Part shown: positions 33,893 to 42,420 of the stretch, in pieces
How positions within the stretch are numbered: the first letter of the stretch is position 1
How the letters are laid out: each line of letters starts with the position of its first letter
Assembly: GCF_042685645.1 (NCBI RefSeq)
Contig: NZ_JBHUNX010000001.1
Coordinates: forward strand, 1 to 64,000
Direction: 5' to 3'
DNA length: 64,000 nt
DNA from: Salininema proteolyticum
GTDB taxonomy: Bacteria > Actinomycetota > Actinomycetes > Mycobacteriales > Micromonosporaceae
Translations under genes and position numbers: made by a program
Notes under the pieces: generated by a model
The model's database searches: none
Seen by the model: only the letters and a program-made list of their open reading frames with translations
Told to the model about the DNA's origin: nothing

Positions 33893-36706
33893 ATGGTGCG
33901 CGTGCAACTGATCGAATCCTTCTCCGCAACGGTCAACGGCCGCGCGCTCGCGCTGCCCGGCACCCAGGCCCCGAGGATCCTCGCGCTCCTGGCCATGGAG
34001 TCCGGCCGAACGGTCCCCCACGAGCGCATCCGGTCCATGCTGTGGCCGGACCGGGCCCCCGCCACCGCCGACCGGCAGGTCTCCAACCAGCTGTCGGTCC
34101 TGAGAGGCGCTCTCCGGTCGGCGGGGTTCGAGGGCCTGACCACCCGCAACCGGGTGTGCGTCCTCGAAGGGGCCGCCACCGACATCGACCTCCTGGACGC
34201 CGACGTGTCGACCGCGCGCGCCCTGGCCCGAGAGAGGCGTTTCGACCAGGCGCTTCCACTGCTGCGCCGCTGCGCCGAGTCGATTCCCGACGAGCCGTTG
34301 GGCGGCCTCGCCGGGGAGGCGTTCCACGCCGAGTCGATCCGACTGCTGAGCCTGAGGAACACCCTGCGCCTGGAGATCGCCGACTGCCTGCGGCACGCTG
34401 GCGGACACCGCGAGGGAGCCGCCGTGGCCGCTTCGCTGTTCGCCGCGGACCGACTGTCCGGGAAGGTGGCCCGCATCCTCATGGACTGCCTCCTCGGAGC
34501 CGGGGAGCGGGCCAAGGCCCTGGCGGTGTTCGAGGAGCACCGCACCGCCCTCTCCGAACTACTCGGCATCGACCCGGACGCGGAGACCGCCGACCTCCAT
34601 CTCCGTCTGCTGCGCGAGGAGTCCGGCCGCGACGGCCCGCGAGCCGAGCCGACCGGCCCGGTGCCGCGAGAGCTCCCCGCCTCTCCCCACGTCTTCGTGG
34701 GCCGGGAGGCCGAGATCGACGAGCTCTCCCACGCCATGGGCGAAGTGCGGGGCACACCGGGTGTCGTCTGCCTGAACGGGCCCGGAGGGATGGGGAAGTC
34801 GTCGGCGGCGATCCAGCTGGCGCACCGGGAAGCCGGCGGGTACCCCGACGGGCAGGTATACCTCGACCTCCAGGGCCACACGCCCGGATCGGCCCCGACG
34901 GCCCCCGAGGACGCGCTCCGGTCGCTGCTGCGCTCCTTCGGCGCACCGGTCGCGGAGTCGGCCGACCGACGGGAACTCGTCTCCCTCTGGCGCACCGCCT
35001 CCAGTGCCAAGCGGGCGCTGCTCGTGTTCGACAACGTCAGGGACTCCGCCCAGGTGAGGGACCTGCTGCCCGGTTCCGGGGAGTGCGGAGTCATCGTCAC
35101 CTCCCGGAGGATGCTGGCCCTGCCGCAGGCGTGCGCCGCGATACGCCTCGAACCGCTCGGCCCCGAGGAGTCCGCGCGCCTGGTCGGCGAGTACCTCGGC
35201 GGGGAACGGTGGGACGAGCACCGGGAATCGGTGGAACGGATCGTCCTCGCCTGCGCCGGAATGCCTCTCGCGCTGGGCATCGCCGCGGCCGAGTGCCGTC
35301 AGGCGGGCGCCGGCCGAACGGCGGACTTCGCCTCGCGCCTGGAGGCGGAGACCTCCCGCTTGAAGGCGCTGGAGGTCGACGACTTCGCCGTGCGCGCGAG
35401 TATCGCCATGAGCGTCGCCGAGCTGGAGGGCACCTTCGGTGTCGACTCGGACATCGTCGGACTCTTCCGGTTGCTGGGGCAGTTCCCGGGAACCGTCCTC
35501 AGCGTCAACGCCGTGGCGTCGGGACTGGCGGTGGAGCCGGGGGAGGCCCGGACCCTCCTGGACCGGCTCGTCGCCTATGAACTGGCGAGCCACGACGGCG
35601 ACAGGTACAAGGTCCAGGGCCTGATCCGCGCCTACTCCGCCGAACGGGCGCCCCGGGACTGGTTCGACGAGGGCCGGCCCGTGTTCGTCGAGCGGCTGGC
35701 GGGCTACTACGCGGCGACCATGGACCGCGCCGTCAGGACGAGGAACCCGAAGCTGAATCCGAGGAGCCCGACGACGGGGCCGGGGGAGTTGCCCGCGGGG
35801 GCCGTCCCCGAGTCCTTCGCCGACATGTCGTCGGCGGCGTCCTGGTACGGGCGGGAGGAGGAGAACTTCACCGCCCTGCTGGCCATGTCGGCGCCGTATC
35901 CCCGGACGGCACCCCTGTGGGCCGTCATGGCATTGCGCGCGGGCCAGCTGCACCCGGACTACGGCACGTCCCCTCGTGCGGTGGACCGGATGATCGACCG
36001 GGCGGCTTCGGACCCCCGCCTGCTCGACCGGAGGCAGCTCTATGCGGTCCGCACGGCGAGGTACATGCGCCTGCTGCGGGTCGGCGACGGCGGCGGGGCC
36101 GCCGCCGAGGTGGACAGGTACATGACCGAGGCCGACCTCGACGGGGTGGAGCGGGCGTACTGCCTGTCCCAGAAGGCCAACGGCCTCTATTTCGCCGGCC
36201 GTTCCACCGAGGCGGCGTCGGTCGCGGAAGAGGCCGCGAGCCTGGCGGTGGCGGTGTCGAGCCCGGAGGCGGAGCACTACGCGTTCATGTTCGGCTCGCG
36301 CGCGCTGGAGGCCGCGGGCGACCACGCCGGGGCCTGCCGCAGTGCCGACCGGTGCGTGGACGCGGCCGACCGTGTCGGGCAGGCGCCCTTCACGACTGAC
36401 GCGCGCCGCAGCCGGGTCTTCCGGTACGTCCGCGCGGGAAGGGTCGAGGAGGCCGCGGAACTCCTGGCCGGACTCGGGACAGGGCGGGAAGGGGCTCCGA
36501 TTCCCGGCCGGAGGGAACGGGCGGAGCACCTCTGGGCCGAGGGCGAAGTGCTGCGGGCCTTGGGCCGGGCCGACGAGGCGGCGGCGCGGTTCGCCGAAGC
36601 GGTCACTCTGCTTCGACGGGGCGGGGTCCTGTCCGACGCCGAGTACCGCGGTCTGGTCCGCGAGTCGGCGCCGGAGGCCCCGTTCCCGTTCTCCAAGACC
36701 CTCTGA
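33893..36706 (+). CDS. SARP/AfsR-type regulator 2 (HTH-BTAD-NB-ARC-TPR)
   Basis: Paralogue of the preceding gene, about 937 residues with the same order: winged helix (ESGRTVPHERIRSMLWPD), BTAD (about 100-245), NB-ARC with Walker A NGPGGMGKSSA near residue 300 and Walker B KRALLVFDNVRDSAQ, then helical repeats (about 600-930: EEAASLAVAVSSPEAEHY). An in-frame ORF reaches back to 33827, but TATAAT at 33884-33889 would then lie inside the gene. ATG 33893 or GTG 33896 is preferred; the latter has the exact leaderless spacing. It converges with the ESX-like cassette across only 26 nt. Confidence 0.88.
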   Translation: MVRVQLIESFSATVNGRALALPGTQAPRILALLAMESGRTVPHERIRSMLWPDRAPATADRQVSNQLSVLRGALRSAGFEGLTTRNRVCVLEGAATDIDLLDADVSTARALARERRFDQALPLLRRCAESIPDEPLGGLAGEAFHAESIRLLSLRNTLRLEIADCLRHAGGHREGAAVAASLFAADRLSGKVARILMDCLLGAGERAKALAVFEEHRTALSELLGIDPDAETADLHLRLLREESGRDGPRAEPTGPVPRELPASPHVFVGREAEIDELSHAMGEVRGTPGVVCLNGPGGMGKSSAAIQLAHREAGGYPDGQVYLDLQGHTPGSAPTAPEDALRSLLRSFGAPVAESADRRELVSLWRTASSAKRALLVFDNVRDSAQVRDLLPGSGECGVIVTSRRMLALPQACAAIRLEPLGPEESARLVGEYLGGERWDEHRESVERIVLACAGMPLALGIAAAECRQAGAGRTADFASRLEAETSRLKALEVDDFAVRASIAMSVAELEGTFGVDSDIVGLFRLLGQFPGTVLSVNAVASGLAVEPGEARTLLDRLVAYELASHDGDRYKVQGLIRAYSAERAPRDWFDEGRPVFVERLAGYYAATMDRAVRTRNPKLNPRSPTTGPGELPAGAVPESFADMSSAASWYGREEENFTALLAMSAPYPRTAPLWAVMALRAGQLHPDYGTSPRAVDRMIDRAASDPRLLDRRQLYAVRTARYMRLLRVGDGGGAAAEVDRYMTEADLDGVERAYCLSQKANGLYFAGRSTEAASVAEEAASLAVAVSSPEAEHYAFMFGSRALEAAGDHAGACRSADRCVDAADRVGQAPFTTDARRSRVFRYVRAGRVEEAAELLAGLGTGREGAPIPGRRERAEHLWAEGEVLRALGRADEAAARFAEAVTLLRRGGVLSDAEYRGLVRESAPEAPFPFSKTL

Positions 36707-36732
36707 CGGAACCGGTCCGGCAGAGGCGTTCG

Positions 36733-37065
36733 TCAGAGGTCGAGCCGGGCGAGGGGGTCGAAGTCGTTCATGCGGTCGAGGTGCCTATCGCGGGCCTCCT
36801 CGACCGTCCGGACGATCACGGGCCCGAGGTCCTTGCGCATCTTGAGCCCCGCCGGGGTCACCTCCAGCCCTTGGATCTCGCCGCGTCCGACGACCGTCAC
36901 GGTGACGGCCCCCTCCGGGTCGGTGGCCGTGGTCGTCAGTCCGTTGACTCCGGCCTGCAGTTCCTTGAGCGATGCCAACCGCTCCTTCAGGGACTTCTGC
37001 ACGTTCTCAAGGTTCTTCAGGACTTCTTCGGGGTCGCCCTTGAAGGGATTGGCGTACTCTGCCAT
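36733..37065 (-). CDS. YbaB/EbfC family protein, last gene of ESX-like cassette
   Basis: A 110-residue protein with the YbaB/EbfC plan: an N-terminal helix (ENVQKSLKERLASLKELQAG) followed by a beta-sheet, AVTVTVVGRGEIQGLEVTP, and a C-terminal helix (VIVRTVEEARDRHLDRM). Family members bind DNA as dimers, but actinobacterial copies in type VII secretion loci are often diverged and may act differently. It is the fourth gene in a minus-strand set; the gap to the previous gene is 30 nt. Confidence 0.75.
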   Translation of the reverse strand: MAEYANPFKGDPEEVLKNLENVQKSLKERLASLKELQAGVNGLTTTATDPEGAVTVTVVGRGEIQGLEVTPAGLKMRKDLGPVIVRTVEEARDRHLDRMNDFDPLARLDL

Positions 37066-37095
37066 GGTGCTCGCTTTCCGGTGTGGCCGTGTCTT

Positions 37096-37356
37096 TCACT
37101 GCTGGGTCTGCCGGTCGGTCGCCGCGCGCATCTCCTCGTCCGCCCGGCGTCCGGCCTCCCCGATCAGGGCGAGGATCGATTCGCTGAGGTCCTCGCAGCC
37201 CATGCGGAAGGCGCGGTCGGAGAACGCGACCTCCCGGAGCCGTCCGCCCGGCCCGGAGCGGACGGTGATCGCGTGGTCGTCGGACGAGGCCTCCGCTTCG
37301 ACGGTGTCGGCGAGGCGCTCCATGCCCTCCAGGTCGATGTCGGGGAAGTCGGTCAT
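37096..37356 (-). CDS. Small YbaB/EbfC-like protein
   Basis: An 86-residue protein with an abbreviated YbaB-like pattern: a short acidic N-terminus (FPDIDLEGMERLADT), the sheet ITVRSGPGGRLREVAFS, and a helix LSESILALIGEAGRRADEEM. It is shorter than standard YbaB and could heterodimerise with the neighbouring 110-residue protein. An AAAGGAG ribosome site precedes the ATG; it is 28 nt downstream of the WXG-type gene. Function unassigned. Confidence 0.7.
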   Translation of the reverse strand: MTDFPDIDLEGMERLADTVEAEASSDDHAITVRSGPGGRLREVAFSDRAFRMGCEDLSESILALIGEAGRRADEEMRAATDRQTQQ

Positions 37357-37384
37357 GTCGGGTCTCCTTTCCTGCGTCCGGTGC

Positions 37385-38359
37385 TCACCGGCTGTTCGAT
37401 CCGTCGCCCGTCGAGGCGTTCGTCAAGAGGTTCACCAGGTCCGCGCTGTCGGCGAAGGCGTCGCCCAGCTGCTTCGTCAGCATCTTCCCGGTGATGAAGA
37501 CCTCGGCGACGCGCAGCAGGATCGTCATGATCTGGACCTGGTACTGGACCGCCATGATGCAGACGTCGATGATGATGGGGATCGCCGCGAAATAGCCCTT
37601 CGTGACGACGTCCTTGATCGCGTCGAAGCCGTTGAGGGTGAAGTCCATGATGAGCTTCCAGACGAAGTTGATGACCCGGTCGGAGAGGTCCGCGTAGGCC
37701 TCCACGATGACGGCGAGGCTCGTGGCCACGGCGCGGGTCACGGCGCTGAGGTCCAGGAGGTCCTGGGTGCGGGTCATGGCCCCGGTTCCCGTGTACCCCT
37801 CCCAGGCCGGCTGGATCGTTCCGGTGGCCGCGTCGCCGATGGACTGCTCCACCTGCTCGATATTGGCGGCCGCCGAGCGCCACATCTCCCCGGCCGTCTT
37901 GAGCCGTCCGGGATTGCCCGTCACGTACCCGACGGAGTCCATGAACGGCTGGCAGGTCTTGGCGATGTCGAAGCCCAGGTTCGCCACCTTCTTCAGGAAC
38001 ATCGAGAGGTAGCCGATTCCGTCGGCCCCGGCCACTATCATGTTCTGCACGTCGCCGACGAGCCCGGCCGCACTGTTGACCATGTCCAGGGCGTCGACCA
38101 TGACCTGGGTGACGTTCTCGACCGTCACCTCGCCTTCGAACAGGCGCGACCACGTCTCTCGCGTCTCGCCCACCTTCAGGCCGATCTTCACGACCGGGCC
38201 GACGGCGGGGATCTGGCCGGCCGCAGCCATGCCGTAGTCGCCCGCCGATCCGGTGAAGCCCATGAACGTCGAGTCGTTGTCGAACTGTTGGGGAGCCTGG
38301 TCCGGGTCGAACTGCTCCTGGTCGGGGTCGAAGGTGTAGGGCTCTTCTTCGTCGCTCAT
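37385..38359 (-). CDS. WXG100-like, putative type VII secretion-associated protein
   Basis: A 324-residue protein of unknown function. It has an Asp/Gln-rich N-terminus (about 1-25), a helical WXG100-like segment (about 135-210) with a W-x-G turn in AWEGYTGTG, and long amphipathic or hydrophobic helices in the second half (VWKLIMDFTLNGFDAIKDV, IIIDVCIMAVQYQVQIM). The pattern resembles ESX substrates in which a WXG hairpin precedes a larger domain. Its ATG overlaps the stop of the upstream EspC-like gene (ATGA), so the two are translationally coupled, as ESX partners usually are. Confidence 0.7.
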   Translation of the reverse strand: MSDEEEPYTFDPDQEQFDPDQAPQQFDNDSTFMGFTGSAGDYGMAAAGQIPAVGPVVKIGLKVGETRETWSRLFEGEVTVENVTQVMVDALDMVNSAAGLVGDVQNMIVAGADGIGYLSMFLKKVANLGFDIAKTCQPFMDSVGYVTGNPGRLKTAGEMWRSAAANIEQVEQSIGDAATGTIQPAWEGYTGTGAMTRTQDLLDLSAVTRAVATSLAVIVEAYADLSDRVINFVWKLIMDFTLNGFDAIKDVVTKGYFAAIPIIIDVCIMAVQYQVQIMTILLRVAEVFITGKMLTKQLGDAFADSADLVNLLTNASTGDGSNSR

Positions 38360-38676
38360 TCGAGCAGCTCCCCGATGATCTCGGACATGGCGTTGGCGCT
38401 CTCCTCGTCGGTGGCCTCGACGGTGGCGCAGGCGCTGTCGATGAGGTCGCCGAGGCCGGCCCCGGCGTCCCCCAGGTTCCTCATGATCTCCCTGACCTTC
38501 TCGGAGGACTCGTAGTACGCGCCGAGGAGCGGTTCTCCGATGACTCCGAAGAACGACGTGTCCCCGTCCGTGTCCTCTGTGTAGTCGGCTATGAGGCCGT
38601 AGTTCTCGCTCACTTCCCGGTACCGGGAGGCCCCCTCTCTCACCTGCTCTATGTCGATGCTGAAACCGTCGGACAT
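38356..38676 (-). CDS. EspC/WXG100-like small secreted partner protein
   Basis: A 106-residue, all-helical, acidic protein beginning SDGFSIDIEQVREGASRYREV, the layout of EspC-type (T7SS_ESX_EspC) proteins: a helical hairpin with a short turn and a C-terminal acidic tail. It has no signal peptide, as expected for ESX substrates. It is the first gene of the four-gene cassette; GAGGGAG precedes the ATG, and the stop overlaps the next start by 4 nt. The EccC ATPase and other core ESX genes are not in the window. Confidence 0.7.
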   Translation of the reverse strand: MSDGFSIDIEQVREGASRYREVSENYGLIADYTEDTDGDTSFFGVIGEPLLGAYYESSEKVREIMRNLGDAGAGLGDLIDSACATVEATDEESANAMSEIIGELLE

Positions 38677-38829
38677 CCGATCTCCCTCAGACTTCTGCGC
38701 TCTTGCGTTTCTCGGGACGTCCGGCCATGGTGGCGCGGCGTTTCACGCGTTTTTCACGGAGTCCTCGACGGCGGAGCGGAGCCCGGCGGAGTGCCTTGCG
38801 GGGCGGATCGTTCTCCCGCACGCGAAAAG

Positions 38830-38858
38830 CGCGGGCGCCGGTGGCTCCGGCGCCCGCG
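38830..38858 (-). terminator. Terminator after trypsin-like protease gene
   Basis: Perfect 12-bp stem CGCGGGCGCCGG (38830-38841) / 38847-38858 with a 5-nt loop; CTTTTCGCG follows on the minus strand. Confidence 0.8.
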
Positions 38859-38871
38859 TGTGCGGGGCGGG

Positions 38872-39828
38872 TCAGCTGTTCTGAGCCGTCTCGTAGAGGT
38901 TCTCGGCGTCGTCGCCGAAGTAGGGGCCGAACATGGTGCCGGGGAGGAAGACGTAGCCGAAGCTGTTCACCGACGCCTGCAGTCCGGTGCCGGTGGACTC
39001 GTCGAACGAGGAGAACCAGGGCCCGCCGCTGGAGCCGCCGGTCATGTCGCAGGACAGGCCATGGTCGTCGGAGAAGAGGAAGTCCTTGAAGGACGTTCCG
39101 CTGCAGTAGATGAACGTCTCGCCGTCGTAGGGGTCGGCGGCGGGGTAGCCGAAGGCGTACATGTCGATGTCGTAGGAGCCGTTGAAGGACAGTCCCTGCC
39201 CGCCGGTCACGTCGGTGAGCTTCCGGCCGTCGAGTTCGGCCACGACGGCGGCGCCGACGTCGTAGTTGATGTCCTCGCTCGCCTCCCACTGCGGGGTGGT
39301 GAGCGTCTGGGTGGCGGGCCAGATGCCGAAGGGCGCCTGGCCGTCGTGGTAGCCGGGCACGAAGGTCCAGTCGGTGTGCCAGCTGCCCTCGTACTTGACG
39401 CAGTGCCCGGCGGTGATGACCGTGCTCTTGTTGGCGCTGGTGACCGCGTTGCCGGAACAGGAGGCGTCGCGGCCGTCGAAGGAGAAGAAGACGCGGCCGG
39501 CGGTGGTGTTCACGTCGCCGTCGCCGGTCCAGGGGGCTCCGGTCTCGGGGAACGCGGTCGGTTCGACGGTGCTCGGCGATCCGGAGGGCACCCGGGTCAG
39601 GTCGGCGGCGTCGGTTTCGACCAGGTCGAGCGGCTGGGCCTCGCGCATGCGCTCGGGCGTCCAGTACTCGGCGACCGCGCGCTGTTCGGAGGCCGTGTCG
39701 GCGGCGGCCTGGGCCACGGGGCCCGGGGCGGCGTCGGTTGTCGGTGCGGCAGAGGCGGGGGCGGCCGCGCCGGTGATGAGCAGGGCTGTTCCTGCGGCCG
39801 CGGTGAGGAGGTGTCGGATGGTTTTCAT
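38872..39828 (-). CDS. Secreted trypsin-like serine protease
   Basis: A 318-residue preproprotein. The start ATG at 39828 gives a signal peptide MKTIRHLLTAAAGTALLITG ending near APASAAPTT. A pro-region of about 90 residues precedes a chymotrypsin/V8-like domain with catalytic His in TAGHC, Asp in NYDVGAAV and Ser in GGSSGGPW. Paired cysteines (DASCSG with AGHC; IYCSG with LSCD) suggest two disulfides. The family includes secreted glutamyl-type endopeptidases. A longer in-frame N-terminus to 39984 would bury the signal and is rejected. Confidence 0.9.
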   Translation of the reverse strand: MKTIRHLLTAAAGTALLITGAAAPASAAPTTDAAPGPVAQAAADTASEQRAVAEYWTPERMREAQPLDLVETDAADLTRVPSGSPSTVEPTAFPETGAPWTGDGDVNTTAGRVFFSFDGRDASCSGNAVTSANKSTVITAGHCVKYEGSWHTDWTFVPGYHDGQAPFGIWPATQTLTTPQWEASEDINYDVGAAVVAELDGRKLTDVTGGQGLSFNGSYDIDMYAFGYPAADPYDGETFIYCSGTSFKDFLFSDDHGLSCDMTGGSSGGPWFSSFDESTGTGLQASVNSFGYVFLPGTMFGPYFGDDAENLYETAQNS

Positions 39829-40044
39829 ACGGAAGGTCCTCGCTTCCCTATCGCCGGGACAGAAGCCCTGTAGTTCAGGACATTCTGATATTTCGATACA
39901 GAATAGGGCAAAAGCGGGGCCTTGGCCAGGGCGCGGCACCGGACCTGTCGTTAGGTAGAGCGGTTGTGGCACAGGACGTTTCATGGTAGGAGTGCCGGCG
40001 GGAGAGGCTGTGCCCGGTCTCCTCCCGCCGCGGGCCGTGCCGGG

Positions 40045-40956
40045 CTAGGCGGGCGACACCACCGCGCCCGTTCGGGCCGCCTCGTCGGCGGCGGAGAGGA
40101 CGGCCACGACGTCCCGGCCGAACGCGGCGTCGCAGCCGTGGCGGTTCTCCCCGGTCGTGATCTGGTGCAGCAGTTCGTCCAGCGCCGAGTGGTAGGCGGG
40201 AACCGGCGTCCTGCCCCAGTCGGGCAGCCGCTCGGAGCCGCTCTCCCCGGCGATGACGACCTCCATCTCCGAGGCCTCGCGCGGAGTCTTGAGGCTGAGC
40301 GCCATGGTCGAGGCCCCGCCGTCGCGGTGGTGCAGGAGGACGGTCGTCGTCGAGTGCGACGAGCCCACGGCGGAGACCGCGTCGACGGGCCCGAGGGCCG
40401 GGAGCAGGAGCGACAGGGCGTGCGGGCCGACGTCCCACAGCCCGCCCTCGTCATGACGCCATTGGGAAGGGGCGTAGGGGCTTCCCTCGGCGAGCGCGTC
40501 ATTGCGCATGACGGCCCTGCCGTAGTCCCACGTGCCGTCGGCGCCACGCCGGGCGAAGTCGGCGGTGGGCGGGTCGAAGCGCCACTTGAAGAACACGACC
40601 GAGGCCCGGTCGCGTTCCGCCGTCTCCGTGGCGAGCGCGGCGGCGTCCTCGACGGTGAGCGCAGTCGGCTTGTCGAGGAAGAGGTGCTTGCCGGCCCGGG
40701 CCGCCTCGATGGCGTATCCGGCCTGGACGTTCGGGGGGACGGCGAAGGCGACGGCGTCGACGGAGTCGAGCATCGCGCGGAAGGACGGGTAGGCCTGGAC
40801 GCCGTACTCTTCGGCCAGGGCGGCAGTCTTGGCGGAGTCCCGGCCCCAGACGCCGGTGAAGTCCACTCCGTCGTGGGCGGAGAGGGCGGCGGCGTGGGCG
40901 GTGCGCGCCCAGTGCCCGGTGCCGACGAGGCCGATGCGGACGGGTGTTGTGGTCAT
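40045..40956 (-). CDS. Gfo/Idh/MocA family oxidoreductase
   Basis: A 303-residue NAD(P)-dependent dehydrogenase. The Rossmann motif GLVGTGHWA is at the N-terminus; EAARAGKHLFLDKPTAL is the family's EKP-type motif with the catalytic Lys, and HDEGGLWDVGPHALSLLL carries the conserved Asp/His of the second domain. Substrates are usually sugars, inositols or their acids and cannot be inferred here. AAGGAG lies 4 nt before the ATG. Monocistronic. Confidence 0.88.
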   Translation of the reverse strand: MTTTPVRIGLVGTGHWARTAHAAALSAHDGVDFTGVWGRDSAKTAALAEEYGVQAYPSFRAMLDSVDAVAFAVPPNVQAGYAIEAARAGKHLFLDKPTALTVEDAAALATETAERDRASVVFFKWRFDPPTADFARRGADGTWDYGRAVMRNDALAEGSPYAPSQWRHDEGGLWDVGPHALSLLLPALGPVDAVSAVGSSHSTTTVLLHHRDGGASTMALSLKTPREASEMEVVIAGESGSERLPDWGRTPVPAYHSALDELLHQITTGENRHGCDAAFGRDVVAVLSAADEAARTGAVVSPA

Positions 40957-41170
40957 GGTTCTCCTTCGGGTGGCACGGCTGTGGCTGCCGCGTTGGATTC
41001 TAGACGGGGGCGGGCGGCCGAGTGGAACCGGCGCGGCGCCAGTTAAGTGATAAAGGGAAAACCCTTGATATTAACGCAAGGGAGGGACGCGCCGTGTCCG
41101 CGGGCGGGCAGGACGTCATTGGCGCTGGTGAGAGCGGTCGGTGAAGGGGTGCGGTGGGGCGGTGTCCCGT

Positions 41171-41199
41171 TTGACCGATCGCCGTCCGCTGCATAGAAT
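41171..41199 (+). promoter_or_regulatory. Consensus-like promoter without a protein gene directly downstream
   Basis: TTGACC (41171-41176), a 17-nt spacer, and TAGAAT (41194-41199). Transcription would start near 41206, 188 nt before the acetyltransferase gene, which has its own -10 box. The rest of the 437-nt gap (40957-41393) holds no convincing ORF. Confidence 0.65.
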
Positions 41200-41205
41200 C
41201 TCGTC

Positions 41206-41322
41206 TTGTGGGATCGCGTGACGCGCGATGAAGGGGCTTCCGTCGGCTGGAAGATCTGCTCGCCCCGGCGGCCTCGGCCGTCGGGGAAGCACCGCCGGCG
41301 CGGCCCGGCCGGAACGCCCCTT
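41206..41322 (+). ncRNA. Candidate structured RNA
   Basis: A roughly 117-nt GC-rich segment starts at the expected transcription start of the upstream promoter. A near-perfect closing stem pairs AAGGGGCTTCCG (41231-41242) with CGGAACGCCCCTT (41310-41322, one bulge), enclosing several smaller stems. TTGTCGCTT follows. It could be a small RNA or a 5' leader. No known RNA family recognised. Confidence 0.35.
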
Positions 41323-41393
41323 GTCGCTTGAACGACGTGGCGGCCTTGGGAAAACCGGTGGCCCGCAGTCTGGTCACTGGGTATGGTGCGGTG

Positions 41394-42302
41394 GTGATCG
41401 ATATCAATGACATTGTCTTCATCCCCTGGGACGAGAGTAAGAGACTAGAGATCATAGGCGGGCTGGGCCCCGTCCGGACGTGGACCGAGGCGCAGGGGCG
41501 CCAGACCTTCGGCGAGGACCGCGACGGTGTGAAGCCGAAGCGGTGCCGGGTCATGCGCGGAGCGGACGGCGACCTGGTCGGCGTCGCCGCCTATGGCACC
41601 AACGACCACCACCCCGCGTATCTCTACGCGTATGTGGAGGTGGCCGAGAAGTACCGGCGTCGCGGGGTCGGCAAGAGGGCCTTCGCGGAGGTCTGCCGGC
41701 TGGCCGGGCACGACGGCCGGGACTTCGACACCAAGTACCTGCTCGACACCCCGGCCCACCGCTTCGCCGAGGCGATGGGGTTCTTCCGGATTCAGCTGGT
41801 GCGCGAGCCGATCGTGGACGTGGGCGCGCTGCCGGACCGGGACTACGGCGTCACGGAGTACGAGCCGGCGAAGGAGGAGGTGCCGGACGACGCGGTCGAG
41901 GCCTGGGGCCGGTTCTACGAGGCGACCCACACTTGGAGCCCTCCGCGCGAGCGCGACCTCGCGATTTGGCGGGAGGACTTCTTCTCCGTCCGCGCGGGCC
42001 GCTTCTTCGAGGTGCGAGTGGCGGGGAAGGTGGTCGGCGTCGGCTTTCTCAATGACTCGTTCAGCGACGACCCCCAGGAGGACCCGCATCCGATCTTCGC
42101 GGGCTGTTCGGTCGATCCCGCCGATCCGGAGGGCCCGGCGATCGTCACGGCCATGCTGAAGGCCGCCGCCGTGTACTCGGAGGACGGCCGGCTGCGCATC
42201 GAAATGGACGAGAGCAATCGGGCCACGGTGGAGGCCGTCGAGCCGGCCGTGGTCTACGAGGCCCCGGCGGCGGACATCGCCGCCAACGCCCGCTTGGCGT
42301 GA
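41394..42302 (+). CDS. GNAT acetyltransferase, probably tandem domain
   Basis: A 302-residue acetyltransferase. Residues about 60-135 form a GNAT core with the acetyl-CoA motif KYRRRGVGKRAF preceded by AYVEVAE; the second half (about 165-295) has a strand/helix pattern suggesting a diverged second GNAT fold without an obvious Q/RxxGxG/A. GTG at 41394 lies 6 nt after TATGGT (41382-41387), the leaderless layout; a longer ATG start at 41328 would place the -10 box inside the gene. Substrate unknown. Confidence 0.75.
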   Translation: MIDINDIVFIPWDESKRLEIIGGLGPVRTWTEAQGRQTFGEDRDGVKPKRCRVMRGADGDLVGVAAYGTNDHHPAYLYAYVEVAEKYRRRGVGKRAFAEVCRLAGHDGRDFDTKYLLDTPAHRFAEAMGFFRIQLVREPIVDVGALPDRDYGVTEYEPAKEEVPDDAVEAWGRFYEATHTWSPPRERDLAIWREDFFSVRAGRFFEVRVAGKVVGVGFLNDSFSDDPQEDPHPIFAGCSVDPADPEGPAIVTAMLKAAAVYSEDGRLRIEMDESNRATVEAVEPAVVYEAPAADIAANARLA

Positions 42303-42420
42303 CGGACCGCGGCGGCCGTGCGGGGCGGACGGTCTGGCCCGGCGGACCGCGGCGGCCGCGCGGGACCGGCTCGGGCCGTGCGGGTTAGACTGTGCCGACG
42401 TTCGTTCCCGAGGAGGCCCG

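Noticed and set aside
36733..38676. Complete type VII secretion system
   Set aside because: Only substrate-like and YbaB-like genes are present; no membrane core, ATPase or mycosin is in the window.
42301..42365. Two copies of a ~22-nt GCGGACCGCGGCGGCCG-type direct repeat
   Set aside because: Too short and GC-rich to separate from background; no array follows.
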